Shown here: positions 6,207 to 13,381 of the stretch, in pieces
How the letters are laid out: each line of letters starts with the position of its first letter
Position numbering within the stretch: position 1 is the stretch's first letter
Assembly: GCA_963748075.1 (NCBI GenBank)
Contig: CAVVHQ010000036.1
Location: 1-25,194, forward strand
Direction: 5' to 3'
From: VRUE01 sp963748075
GTDB lineage: Bacteria > Actinomycetota > Thermoleophilia > Solirubrobacterales > 70-9
Length of the DNA stretch: 25,194 nt
The notes under the pieces: generated by a model
Databases searched by the model: none
The model's input: only the letters and a program-made list of their open reading frames with translations
Told to the model about the DNA's origin: nothing
Made by a program: the position numbers and the translations under genes

Positions 6207-6683
6207 ATGCCCAGGTACTCGGAGGAGGAAGCCCGCGCAGCGGTCGCGGCTTCGCTCTCGTACAGCGAGGTCTTGCGCCGGCTAGGAATGCGGCCGGCGG
6301 GCGGCAACCATGCGCTGCTCAGAAGGTGGGTCGATGAGGTTTGGGAGATTCCAACCGACCACTTCGACCCTGGGGCGGCTGCGAACAGAAACCTGCACAA
6401 GTCGGCAAAGCCGCTGGGGGACATCCTGGTCGCTGGGTCGAGCTATTCGCGCGGCAAGCTCAAGCAGCGCCTGCTCGAAGCCGGCTTGAAGAGCCGCGTC
6501 TGCGAGATGTGTGGTCAGGGCGAACACTGGAGAGGCCGTCACATGTCGCTGATCCTCGACCACATCAACGGGGTGCCGGACGACAATCGACTCGCGAACC
6601 TGAGGATCGTCTGCCCGAACTGCGCGGCGACGCTCGATACCCACTGCGGACGCAAGAACCGGATACAGGCACCGATCCGTTGA
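6207..6683 (+). CDS. HNH endonuclease family protein
   Basis: The 158-aa product has a helix-turn-helix-like N-terminus (residues about 1-45, with YSEVLRRLGMRPAGGNHALLRR) and a zinc-stabilised HNH nuclease fold. The zinc pairs are CEMC near residue 98 and CPNC near 136. The HNH core is LILDHINGVPDDNRLANLRIV, in which DHINGVPDDNRLANL holds the expected His, Asn and Asn. The fold indicates a metal-dependent DNA nicking or cutting activity; the natural target is unknown. Such small HNH genes are often mobile or orphan, and this one is next to a tRNA gene, a common insertion neighbourhood, but no intron, phage gene or methylase accompanies it. The upstream gap is less GC-rich than the surroundings. 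The start ATG 6207 has no Shine-Dalgarno. Confidence 0.85.
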   Translation: MPRYSEEEARAAVAASLSYSEVLRRLGMRPAGGNHALLRRWVDEVWEIPTDHFDPGAAANRNLHKSAKPLGDILVAGSSYSRGKLKQRLLEAGLKSRVCEMCGQGEHWRGRHMSLILDHINGVPDDNRLANLRIVCPNCAATLDTHCGRKNRIQAPIR

Positions 6684-6769
6684 TGGCTAGCCGCGTCCGG
6701 GTCCGCGCCTAGGGTCGTCTCCATGGAGATGGCGGTGGGGCGTCGCTGGACCCAAAGGTTCGCGCAGGG

Positions 6770-7294
6770 TTGCGGCGAAGCTGGAAGGGCCTGATGGCCG
6801 TCGGCGTGCTGGCGATCCTGGTCGGCTGCGTGGCGATCGTCGTGCCCGCCGTGGCCTCCGTCGCCACCGCAGTGTTCATCGGCTGGATCCTGGTGATCGC
6901 CGGAGCCTTCCTCGTTGCCGGGGCCTTCGCGGCGCATTCGATCGGAACCGTGATCCTGCGGCTGCTCTGGGCCTTCCTCACCGTGGCCGTCGGCGTGTGG
7001 CTGATCGTCGAACCGCACAACGGGACGCTGACTCTGACCCTCGTCCTCGGCATCTACTTCCTCTTCATGGGGATCACCAGGATCGCCGTCGCCTTCTCCG
7101 CCCGCGGTCGGCAGAACGCCGGCCTGGTCGGCCTCAGCGGCTTCGCCGGCCTGCTGATCGGCATCCTCGTCCTCGCCAAGTTCCCCAGCTCGGCCGACTG
7201 GGCGATCGGCCTCCTGGTCGGCATAGACCTGATCTTCGCCGGCTGGACCCTGACCTCCGTAGCCCTTTTAGGAAAAGACCTCGCCAGAAGCTGA
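6770..7294 (+). CDS. HdeD/DUF308-like membrane protein
   Basis: The 174-aa product is almost entirely hydrophobic, with about six transmembrane segments in three repeated helical hairpins: residues 7-27, 32-53, 59-80, 88-108, 117-138 and 144-168. This layout and motifs such as WKGLMAVGVLAILVG and GIYFLFMGITRIAVAF match the HdeD family, named for an acid-resistance membrane protein of E. coli; a role in acid tolerance here is not shown. The start is uncertain: TTG 6770 gives the basic N-terminus RRSWKG expected of the family, while ATG 6794 would shorten it by 8 residues. It stands alone between the HNH gene and a repeat-filled gap whose first hairpin begins 7 bases after its stop. Confidence 0.82.
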   Translation: MRRSWKGLMAVGVLAILVGCVAIVVPAVASVATAVFIGWILVIAGAFLVAGAFAAHSIGTVILRLLWAFLTVAVGVWLIVEPHNGTLTLTLVLGIYFLFMGITRIAVAFSARGRQNAGLVGLSGFAGLLIGILVLAKFPSSADWAIGLLVGIDLIFAGWTLTSVALLGKDLARS

Positions 7295-7300
7295 GCTGGG

Positions 7301-7424
7301 AGGAGGGTCCGGGGGTTCCCTCCCGGCGCTGGGTTTTTCGCCTTGCGCGCGGCGCCTCTCGCCAAGTGGTCTGTGCGAAAAACAGGACGCCGCGCCCGGG
7401 AGGGAACCCCCCGGTCCCTCCCTC
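7301..7424. repeat. palindromic element B1
   Basis: A long imperfect palindrome. The left arm has GGGTCCGGGGGTTCCCTCCC and GGGTTTTTCGC; the right arm has the complements GCGAAAAAC and GGGAGGGAACCCCCCGG. Positions 7369-7395 match 7526-7552 of element B2 exactly on the opposite strand (27 bases). The gap 7295-7707 contains no credible gene; it consists largely of B1, a spacer at 7425-7504, B2 and a short related fragment. B1 could also act as a transcription terminator after the HdeD-like gene. Confidence 0.8.
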
Positions 7425-7504
7425 GTGAGCGGCAGGGCCGGGTCGGCGGAGAAGAGTTGCGGGGCGCGGGCGGGTGGAGGAGCTGGGTAGCTCGGGCGGG
7501 CGGC

Positions 7505-7617
7505 GTCGGTGGGATGCCCGGGCGAGCGCGGCGTCCTGTTTTTCGCACAGACAGCTTCGCGAGCCAGACAGCGTCGTCTGGCGAAAAACCCCGCGCGAGG
7601 CCGGGCATCCAACCGAC
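7505..7617. repeat. palindromic element B2
   Basis: A second long palindrome. Left arm GTCGGTGGGATGCCCGG and right arm CCGGGCATCCAACCGAC are complementary except at one position. Inside, CTGTTTTTCGC at 7536-7546 faces GGCGAAAAACC near 7580-7590. The inner part is the same family as B1 in inverted orientation, but the outer arms have a different sequence that is again self-complementary. Confidence 0.8.
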
Positions 7618-7640
7618 GACACGACCCGCCCGCCGCCACG

Positions 7641-7666
7641 CCTGGTGGCGAAAACCCAGCAACCGG
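7641..7666. repeat. short fragment related to element B
   Basis: GGCGAAAACCCAGC at 7647-7660 matches the inner arm of B1 (minus strand) except for one missing A. It may be the remains of a third copy. The nearby CGCCACGCCTGGTGGCG can form a small hairpin. Confidence 0.35.
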
Positions 7667-7695
7667 AAGGGTGCCCCCGCCTCCCCTTCCCCCAC

Positions 7696-7701
7696 TACGA
7701 T
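7696..7701 (+). promoter_or_regulatory. putative -10 hexamer for glmU
   Basis: TACGAT is exactly 6 bases before the GTG at 7708, without a Shine-Dalgarno. It implies that glmU starts a new, leaderless transcript after the repeat-filled gap. Confidence 0.4.
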
Positions 7702-7756
7702 CTAGCGGTGAGTTCGCCCCTGGTCCTGGTCATGGCGGCTGGGCGAGGGCACGCGC

Positions 7757-8332
7757 ATGCGTTCCTCCACGCCGAAGATCCTGCACCCCGTCTGCGGGCG
7801 GCCGATGGTCGCCTGGCCGATCCTCGCTGCCCGCGAGGCCGGAGCCGGCAGGGTGGCGGCGATCGTCTCGCCGGAGCGCGACATCTCCGCCGGGCTGCCG
7901 GAGGGGACGGAGATCGTCGTCCAGCCGGTATCCGACGGAACCGGCGGGGCGCTGCGCGCCGCGCTGCCGCTGATCCGAGGAGGCCGAGACGGTCTCGTCC
8001 TCTCCGGCGACCACCCGCTGGTCTCGGCGGAGATCGTCGCCGGCTTGCTCGCCGCCTGCGCGATAGTCGGGCGCGGCGGCGACGGTGATGACGTCGAGCT
8101 CGACGATCCCGGGAGCTACGGGCGGATCGTCCGCGGCGAGGGGAGCGGCGACCGCTTCGCATCGTCGAGGCGAAGGCCGGCAAGCGACGCCACGCCCGAG
8201 GAGCTGGAGATCCGCGAGGTCAACGCCGGAACCTATGCCTTCGCGGCGGCGCCCCTGGCGACTGCGCTCGAGCGGCATCGGCAACGACAACGCCCAGGGC
8301 GAGTACTACCTGGGCGACGTCTTCGCCGCTGA
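7757..8332 (+). CDS. glmU: longest open fragment of the GlmU uridylyltransferase half
   Basis: This frame holds most of the N-terminal nucleotidyltransferase domain: RSSTPKILHPVCGRPM, QPVSDGTGGALRAAL, LVLSGDHPLVSAEIV and EIREVNAGTYAFAAAPL. It lacks the glycine-rich nucleotide loop, which lies upstream in another frame, and ends in out-of-frame arginine-rich sequence after residue 175. It is unlikely to be a separate gene and is listed so the fragment is not missed. Confidence 0.4.
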   Translation: MRSSTPKILHPVCGRPMVAWPILAAREAGAGRVAAIVSPERDISAGLPEGTEIVVQPVSDGTGGALRAALPLIRGGRDGLVLSGDHPLVSAEIVAGLLAACAIVGRGGDGDDVELDDPGSYGRIVRGEGSGDRFASSRRRPASDATPEELEIREVNAGTYAFAAAPLATALERHRQRQRPGRVLPGRRLRR

Positions 8333-9102
8333 TGCGCGAGGCGGGGCAGTCGGGTGGTCGGCGCACGCTCGCCGACGACGAGGCGGTGACGCTCGGCGTC
8401 AACACGCGTGCCGAGCTGGCGCTGGCCGAGGCCGAGGCGCGTCGCCGCCTGCTCGAGGCCCACATGCTGGCCGGCGTCACCGTGGTCGACCCGGGCTCGA
8501 CCTGGGTCGACGCCGGCATCGAGATCGCCGCCGACACCCGGATCGAGCCCGGCACCAGCCTGCGCGGCGCCACCGCGATCGGCGCCGGCTCGGTGGTCGG
8601 CCCGCTGACCACGCTGATCGACACGGTGCTCGGCGCCGGCGTCTCCGTCCCGCACTCCTACCTGGTCGAGTGCAAGGTGCTCGAAGGCTGCAACGTCGGC
8701 CCCTTCGCCTACCTGCGCCCCGGCGCCCGGCTCGAGCCCGGGGCCAAGGCGGGCAGCTTCGTCGAGATCAAGAACTCGCGAATCGGCGCGGGGGCCAAAG
8801 TGCCCCACCTGGCCTACGTCGGCGACGCGGAGGTCGGCGCCGACAGCAACCTCGGCGCCGGGACGGTCACCGCCAACTACGACGGTTTCCGCAAGCACCG
8901 CACCGTGATCGGCAAGGGTGCGCGGCTCGGCGTTGACACGATGCTGGTGGCACCTGTAGAAGTCGGGGACGCCGCCTACACTGGCGCTGGCGCAGTGATC
9001 AAGACGAACGTCCCCGAGGGAGCGCTTGCCGTGAGCGAGAACGACCAGCGGAACATCGAGGGCTACTCCGACCGCAAGGCGAAGGAGAATAGAGAGGCAT
9101 GA
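8332..9102 (+). CDS. glmU: intact C-terminal acetyltransferase half of GlmU
   Basis: This 256-aa open fragment includes the end of the pyrophosphorylase domain (ADDEAVTLGVNTRAELALAE) and the whole left-handed beta-helix acetyltransferase domain. Hexapeptide turns run from about residue 48 on. Active-site sequences YLRPGARL, SFVEIKNSRIG, HLAYVGDAEVG, NLGAGTVTANYDG and HRTVIGKGARLG are all present. It would acetylate glucosamine-1-phosphate with acetyl-CoA. Its ATG 8332 corresponds to an internal Met (LMREAG) of full-length GlmU, so it is probably not the natural start. Confidence 0.5.
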   Translation: MREAGQSGGRRTLADDEAVTLGVNTRAELALAEAEARRRLLEAHMLAGVTVVDPGSTWVDAGIEIAADTRIEPGTSLRGATAIGAGSVVGPLTTLIDTVLGAGVSVPHSYLVECKVLEGCNVGPFAYLRPGARLEPGAKAGSFVEIKNSRIGAGAKVPHLAYVGDAEVGADSNLGAGTVTANYDGFRKHRTVIGKGARLGVDTMLVAPVEVGDAAYTGAGAVIKTNVPEGALAVSENDQRNIEGYSDRKAKENREA

Positions 9103-9158
9103 ACGCGCAAATCGACACGGTGATCTCCGGTTGCTCGAGTCCGGGGCGATTTGTGGGT

Positions 9159-9176
9159 TCATGGTTGGTTCCATGA
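9159..9176 (+). promoter_or_regulatory. hairpin covering the prs start codon
   Basis: TCATGG (9159-9164) and CCATGA (9171-9176) are perfect complements around TTGGTT. Both candidate prs start codons, ATG 9161 and ATG 9173, lie in the stem arms. This could limit initiation, but a 6-bp stem also arises by chance. Confidence 0.3.
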
Positions 9177-10207
9177 GCACGATCGAGCAACGTCCCGTGG
9201 TGGCGCCGACCGCCATTCCCTACGACTACCTGAAGCGGATGATGGTGTTCGGCGGTCGCAGCTCGATGGAGCTTGCCGCCAAGGTGGCCGGCAAGCTCGG
9301 CCTCGACATCGGCCAGGTGACGCTGAAGACGTTCGCCAACGGCGAGGTCTACTGCCGCTACGAGGAGTCGATCCGCGGCGCCGACGTGTTCATCGTCCAG
9401 TCGACCTGCGCCAACGAGCAGAGCGGGATGACCCCCAACGACGCCCTGGTCGAGCTGCTGACGATGATCGACGCCGCCCAGGGGGCCTCCGCCCACCGGA
9501 TCATCGCCGTGCTGCCCTGGTACGGCTACGCCCGCCAGGACAAGAAGTCGGCGCCGCGCGAGCCGATCTCGGCCCGCATCGTCGCCAAGTGCCTGGAGGG
9601 GGTCGGCGTCGACCGCCTCCTCACCATGGACCTGCACGCCGGCCAGGTGCAGGGCTTCTTCCACGTCCCGGTCGACCACATGACGGCGATGCCGATGCTC
9701 ACCCAGTGGTTCATCGACCAGGAACTGAGCGAGGACCTGGTGATCGTCTCCCCCGACGCCGGCCGGGTGAAGACGGCGCGCAACGTCGCCCGCCGGATCG
9801 GCACCCACTGGGCGGTGATGGAGAAGGAGCGCCCCGCCCAGCAGGTCGCCGAGATCGGCTACGTGGTCGGCGACGTGAAGGGCAAGACGGCGGTCCTGGT
9901 CGACGACATGATCGACACGGCGGGGACGCTCTGCGCCGCCGCCCAGACCGTGCTCGAGGAGGGCGCGGCGCGGGTGATCGCCTGCGCCACCCACGGCGTC
10001 TTCTCCGGTCCCGCCTACGAGCGCCTCGCTCCGCAGAACTCGGGGATCGAGCGGATCGTCGTCACCGACACGATCCCGCTGCGCCCCGGCGCGCCCGACA
10101 ACATCACGGTGCTCTCCACCGCTACCACCTTCGCCGACTCGATCCGCCGCATCTTCACCGACGACTCGGTCTCGGAGATCTTCGCCGGCGAGAACCAGCT
10201 CTTCTAG
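9173..10207 (+). CDS. prs: ribose-phosphate pyrophosphokinase (PRPP synthetase)
   Basis: The 344-aa enzyme makes PRPP from ribose-5-phosphate and ATP, the precursor for nucleotides, histidine and tryptophan. It has two phosphoribosyltransferase-like halves. Visible motifs are GGRSSMELAAKVAGKLG, FANGEVYCRYEES, the catalytic flexible loop PWYGYARQDKKSAPREPIS, DLHAGQVQGFF, SPDAGRVKTARN and the PRPP-binding signature VLVDDMIDTAGT near 240-251. The start is taken as ATG 9173; ATG 9161 and TTG 9131 are in frame and none has a clear ribosome-binding site. The N-terminus is about 20 residues longer than in many bacterial Prs proteins. It follows glmU by 70 bases, the usual actinobacterial order, so the two may share a transcript. 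Confidence 0.94.
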   Translation: MSTIEQRPVVAPTAIPYDYLKRMMVFGGRSSMELAAKVAGKLGLDIGQVTLKTFANGEVYCRYEESIRGADVFIVQSTCANEQSGMTPNDALVELLTMIDAAQGASAHRIIAVLPWYGYARQDKKSAPREPISARIVAKCLEGVGVDRLLTMDLHAGQVQGFFHVPVDHMTAMPMLTQWFIDQELSEDLVIVSPDAGRVKTARNVARRIGTHWAVMEKERPAQQVAEIGYVVGDVKGKTAVLVDDMIDTAGTLCAAAQTVLEEGAARVIACATHGVFSGPAYERLAPQNSGIERIVVTDTIPLRPGAPDNITVLSTATTFADSIRRIFTDDSVSEIFAGENQLF

Positions 10208-10213
10208 GGCGGC

Positions 10214-10232
10214 AGCGGTCTCGCCGACCGCT
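10214..10232 (+). terminator. hairpin after prs, possible terminator or attenuator
   Basis: AGCGGTC (10214-10220) and GACCGCT (10226-10232) are perfect complements around TCGCC, starting 7 bases after the prs stop. There is no U-tract, so termination would be weak or Rho-assisted. Confidence 0.35.
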
Positions 10233-10247
10233 CAGAATGAGGGTTCG

Positions 10248-10970
10248 ATGATCAAGGTCGGACACAAGGGGGCGGATCTGATCGCGCCCGGGAACACGCT
10301 CGCCAGCTTCGAAGCCGCCGTCGAGGTCGGCGTCGACGTCGTCGAGATCGACGTGCTCTGGACGAGGGACGGGCACCCACGGATCCCGGCCGACGAGCGC
10401 ACGCCGTTGGTCGTCGCCCACGACTGGCACGACGCGGCGAGGCGCGAGCCGCTGAGGCTGGCGGAGGGACTCGACGCCTTCCTCGAGCCGCCGCTCGATC
10501 GGGTCGAGGTCGATCTCGACATCAAACTGCCCGGGCGGGAGGAGGAGATCGTCGCCGCCGTCCGCGAGCGGGGGCTGGTCGAGCGGGCGATGGTCTCGAC
10601 CATGGAGCTCTCTACCCTGGCCCGGGTCCGGGAGCTGGAGCCGGGCCTGCGGCGCGGCTGGACCTATCCCAAGGTGACCAAGGACTGGACCTCGAAGCGC
10701 TGGGCGAAGGCGCCGATGCTGGTCGCCCTGGCCTGGATGCGCGAACGGCTACCCGGTCTCGCCGCCCGCGAGCTGCCGCGCCTCGGGGTCGAGTCGATGT
10801 GGGTCTACCACCCGCTGGCCAGCCGCCGCCTGGCCCGGATTGCCGAGCTGGCCGAGGTGGAGCTGATCGCCTGGACGGTCGACGACCTCGCCCGGATGGA
10901 CAAGCTGGCGGCGGCGGGCGTAACCGGCATCTGCTCCAACGATCCCCGTCTCTTCACCGGGCTGGCATGA
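10248..10970 (+). CDS. glycerophosphodiester phosphodiesterase family protein
   Basis: The 240-aa product has the GDPD TIM-barrel layout. The active-site start is GHKGADLIAPGNTLASFEAA (residues 5-24), then VVEIDVLWTRDG near 31-42 supplies the acidic metal ligands and VVAHDWHD near 54-61 the second catalytic His. LDIKLPG, MVSTME and the C-terminal AWTVDD and GICSNDPRLF complete the family pattern. It probably hydrolyses glycerophosphodiesters from phospholipid turnover to glycerol-3-phosphate and an alcohol. Two departures from consensus are seen: HKG for HRG, and PGNT for the usual PENT, where the Glu is a common metal ligand. No signal peptide is seen, so it is probably cytosolic. GAGGG lies 4 bases before ATG 10248. 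It converges on the DUF6159 gene. Confidence 0.85.
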   Translation: MIKVGHKGADLIAPGNTLASFEAAVEVGVDVVEIDVLWTRDGHPRIPADERTPLVVAHDWHDAARREPLRLAEGLDAFLEPPLDRVEVDLDIKLPGREEEIVAAVRERGLVERAMVSTMELSTLARVRELEPGLRRGWTYPKVTKDWTSKRWAKAPMLVALAWMRERLPGLAARELPRLGVESMWVYHPLASRRLARIAELAEVELIAWTVDDLARMDKLAAAGVTGICSNDPRLFTGLA

Positions 10971-10976
10971 GCGCAA

Positions 10977-11016
10977 TTGGCGATTTTCGGTCCGTCTAGG
11001 GTCCAAAAGTCGCCAA
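10977..11016. terminator. inverted repeat between convergent genes, possible bidirectional terminator
   Basis: TTGGCGATTTTCGGTCC (10977-10993) is largely complementary to GGTCCAAAAGTCGCCAA (11000-11016), with one wobble and two mismatches, around a 6-base loop. It begins 6 bases after the glycerophosphodiesterase stop and ends 8 bases before the end of the minus-strand gene. The runs of T and A inside the arms differ from a classic terminator, so it may be another repeat family used as one. Confidence 0.5.
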
Positions 11017-11024
11017 CCGTCCGC

Positions 11025-11885
11025 TCAGACCGTGCCCGGAGTCGCGGTCGGCGGGGCTTTGCGGTCGCCTTTGGTCCGCACCGCGGACTCCAGCTCATCG
11101 GCCGTGAAGCCGCCCACCGCCTCGCCCTCCAGCGCGTAGCGGTAGAGCGCCACGCCGAAGATCCCGCTCAGCGCCTTGCTGACCAGCAGGGCGATCGCCA
11201 GGCCGATCGCGCCGATCACGACCAGCAGCGCGCCGGCGAACGAGGCCGAGGACCAGATCGCGACTCCGGCGGCGATCAGGATCACGGCGGGCAGCACGCC
11301 GATCAGGAAGACGGCGCCGCCGATCGCCACGTTGCCGGTGATCTGCTGGCCCCATCGCTCCCGGAACATCGAGGCTGAGCGCTTCAGCGTCGCGAACGGG
11401 CCGGTGCCCTCGATCGCGATCACCGGCACCGCCAGGAAGGTGATCAGCGACCAGGCCATGCCGACCAGCCGGGCGGCGATGTTCCCGGCGATGCCGCCCT
11501 GGTTCTCCAGCACCCCCATCAAGACGCTGATCGCGGTCGAGACCGCCGCCCAGCCGCAGATCTGGCTGAAACGGCTGCGGGCGACCGCGAGCCCGTCGGA
11601 GACGGTCGCCGCCTGCCCGCGGAAGATCATGTCGGCGGCGGCGGCGAGGCCGACGCTGAAGTAGAAGCCGACGACGCTGAGCACGTAGACGCCGATCACC
11701 AGCAGCGGGATCGCGCCGCCGAGGCTGTCCTCGTTGAGCAGGTAGAGGCCCGGTCCGAGGAAGACGATCGCCAGCAGCACGGTGGCGACGGCCCCGTAGA
11801 GCGGGAAGCGGAACAGCGACGGATTGTCCCGCAGCAGACCCCAGCTCTTCTTGGTCAGTGCCCAGCCGCGTTTGATCCGCTTCAT
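11025..11885 (-). CDS. DUF6159-like multi-pass membrane protein
   Basis: The 286-aa product has a short basic N-terminus (KRIKRGWALTKKSWGLLRDNP) and about six hydrophobic segments: residues 30-50, 58-82, 105-125, 135-158, 184-210 and 215-242. A cytosolic hydrophilic tail follows. The N-terminal pattern of W, K and 'LLRDNPSLFRFPL' is what I associate with the uncharacterised DUF6159 family; the assignment is from memory. No enzymatic motif is visible. The start ATG is well supported by a perfect AGGAGGG (complement of 11891-11897) 5 bases upstream, the clearest ribosome-binding site in the window. It follows the ABC1 kinase gene by 34 bases on the same strand, so the two are probably an operon. 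Confidence 0.8.
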   Translation of the reverse strand: MKRIKRGWALTKKSWGLLRDNPSLFRFPLYGAVATVLLAIVFLGPGLYLLNEDSLGGAIPLLVIGVYVLSVVGFYFSVGLAAAADMIFRGQAATVSDGLAVARSRFSQICGWAAVSTAISVLMGVLENQGGIAGNIAARLVGMAWSLITFLAVPVIAIEGTGPFATLKRSASMFRERWGQQITGNVAIGGAVFLIGVLPAVILIAAGVAIWSSASFAGALLVVIGAIGLAIALLVSKALSGIFGVALYRYALEGEAVGGFTADELESAVRTKGDRKAPPTATPGTV

Positions 11886-11919
11886 CGTGTCCCTCCTGTT
11901 CTCGTTTCGGCCTGCTCTG

Positions 11920-13338
11920 TCAGATCGTTTCGGCCAGACCTGGGGTGCGCTTGAGCCCTCTTCCCTCGAAGTACTCCCACTCCTGCTCGCCCAGCTCGGT
12001 CGAGGGGGGGTCGGCGTAGACCCACTCGCGGACGATCCGGTGCCAGTTGCGCTTCGCGCGCAGCTGGCCGAGCACCGCGACGACGCCGATCTCCATCCGC
12101 CGTCCCATCAGCTCGTCGGCCGGGATCGACTCGCGCCGCATCAGGTCGTAGTACTCGGAGCGGGGGTCGTTGGTCGATTCGATGATCTTCATCACCCGCT
12201 TCGGGGTGATTTCGATCTCGCGGTCCTCGACGTACCAGCCGCCGACCGCCCGCATGTGGTCCATCAGCCGCTCGGCGTCGAGCTTCGAGGGGTTCTTGAC
12301 GAAGCCCAGCTCGTGCAGCGCTTCGCGAAAGGCCTCCGGCTCGTCGCGGGAGGCGGCGTCGAAGGCCCGCTGCTCGAGCAGGATCTGCTCGTGGTCGAGC
12401 TTCTTGGTCATCCCGAAGTCGAGGAAGGCGACCCGGCCGTCGTCCATCAGCAGGTAGTTGCCGGGGTGGGGGTCGGCGTTGAAGTGCTGGAGATGGTAGA
12501 TCGAGCCGAAGCTGCCGCGGAAGACGATCTCACCGAAGCGGCTGCGCTGCTCGTGCGGAAGCTGCTTGATCTGCTCGAAGCCGAGCCCGTCGACCAGCTC
12601 GGTGACGAGCACCCGGCGGCGCGAGAGGCGGGTGATCACTTCCGGCACGTAGATGAAGGGGTGCTCGCGGTAGGCGCGGGAGAAGGTGCGCTGGTTCTGC
12701 GCCTCGTACTCGTAGTCCAGCTCCTCCATCACCCGTTCACGGATCTCGTGGGCGATCGCCTTCGCGTCGAGGCCCGGGGCGAGGGCGCGGGCCAGCCGCA
12801 CCAGGGTTCCCGCGTTGCGCAGGTCGGCGTCGAGCGCCTCGGCGATCCCCGGATACTGGATCTTGACCGCGACGCGGCGCCCGTCGAGCAGCTCGGCGCG
12901 GTGCACCTGGCCGATCGAGGCGGCGGCGAAGGCCTCGTGCTCGAACTCGGCGAACAGCTCGGAGACCGGTTCGTCGTCGTACTCTTCCAGCAGCACCTTC
13001 TCGACTTTCTCCCACGGCATCGACGGGGCGTCGGTGCGCAGCTTCGCAAGCTGCTCCTGGTAGATCTCGCGGTACTCCTCGGGGATGAACTCGGTGTCGA
13101 TGAAGGAGGCGAACTGACCCAGCTTCATCGCCGCGCCCTTCATCTGGCCGAGCGCGCCGACCATCTTCATCGCCGTCTCCAGGTGGCGCTGCTCCAGCTT
13201 CTCCTTGCCGCTCTCCTCGGAGCGGCCGACGTTGGTCGCTTTGGTGCCCGCGTAGCGGGCGCCTTGGACGCCGACGATCGAGCCGAGCTTGGCGGAGCGC
13301 CGCACCCGGCCCTTGGGGATCTTCGAGTCGCCGCTCAT
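11920..13338 (-). CDS. ABC1/UbiB-family atypical kinase
   Basis: The 472-aa product belongs to the ABC1 (UbiB/ADCK) protein-kinase-like family, whose members bind ATP and support quinone or lipid homeostasis. Seen in order: the family's KxGQ motif (AAMKLGQFASF near residues 70-80), the alanine-rich nucleotide loop AAASIGQVH near 140 in place of a glycine-rich loop, the ATP-binding Lys in VAVKIQYPGI, NADPHPGNYLL as the catalytic loop, and FLDFGMTKK as the metal-binding DFG. No transmembrane segment is evident at the C-terminus. I take ATG 13338 as start; an in-frame GTG at 13356 would add six residues and neither has a clear ribosome-binding site. No ubiquinone or menaquinone genes lie nearby, so the substrate is unknown. 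It is divergent from rplY. Confidence 0.9.
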   Translation of the reverse strand: MSGDSKIPKGRVRRSAKLGSIVGVQGARYAGTKATNVGRSEESGKEKLEQRHLETAMKMVGALGQMKGAAMKLGQFASFIDTEFIPEEYREIYQEQLAKLRTDAPSMPWEKVEKVLLEEYDDEPVSELFAEFEHEAFAAASIGQVHRAELLDGRRVAVKIQYPGIAEALDADLRNAGTLVRLARALAPGLDAKAIAHEIRERVMEELDYEYEAQNQRTFSRAYREHPFIYVPEVITRLSRRRVLVTELVDGLGFEQIKQLPHEQRSRFGEIVFRGSFGSIYHLQHFNADPHPGNYLLMDDGRVAFLDFGMTKKLDHEQILLEQRAFDAASRDEPEAFREALHELGFVKNPSKLDAERLMDHMRAVGGWYVEDREIEITPKRVMKIIESTNDPRSEYYDLMRRESIPADELMGRRMEIGVVAVLGQLRAKRNWHRIVREWVYADPPSTELGEQEWEYFEGRGLKRTPGLAETI

Positions 13339-13381
13339 CGAGGGGAAGGTTGTCACAAGCGCCCGCGCATGCAGCGTTCTC

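Larger units (their letters stand above)
7708..9102 (+). pseudogene. glmU: glmU locus, frameshifted as read (N-acetyltransferase/uridylyltransferase)
   Basis: The locus encodes bifunctional GlmU, which makes UDP-GlcNAc for peptidoglycan. As written it is not one frame. The start GTG 7708 gives SSPLVLVMAAGRG, then an extra base near 7750 moves to the frame that reads TRMRSSTPKILHPVCGRPM. Further shifts are implied near 8055, 8092, 8150, 8180, 8275, 8325 and 8355. Each time, recognisable GlmU sequence resumes in another frame (for example AATVMT, VELDDPGSYGRIV, RIVEAKAGK, EIREVNAGTYAF, IGNDNAQGEYYLGDVF). In one of these frames a TAG at 8064 falls where Glu would fit. From about 8371 to the stop the left-handed beta-helix acetyltransferase half is intact. 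GlmU is normally essential, so clustered sequence errors are likelier than true decay. Confidence 0.85.

Noticed and set aside
7343..7973. Several overlapping open frames on both strands in the hdeD-glmU gap
   Set aside because: They translate the palindromic elements B1 and B2; none has a consistent start, composition or family resemblance.
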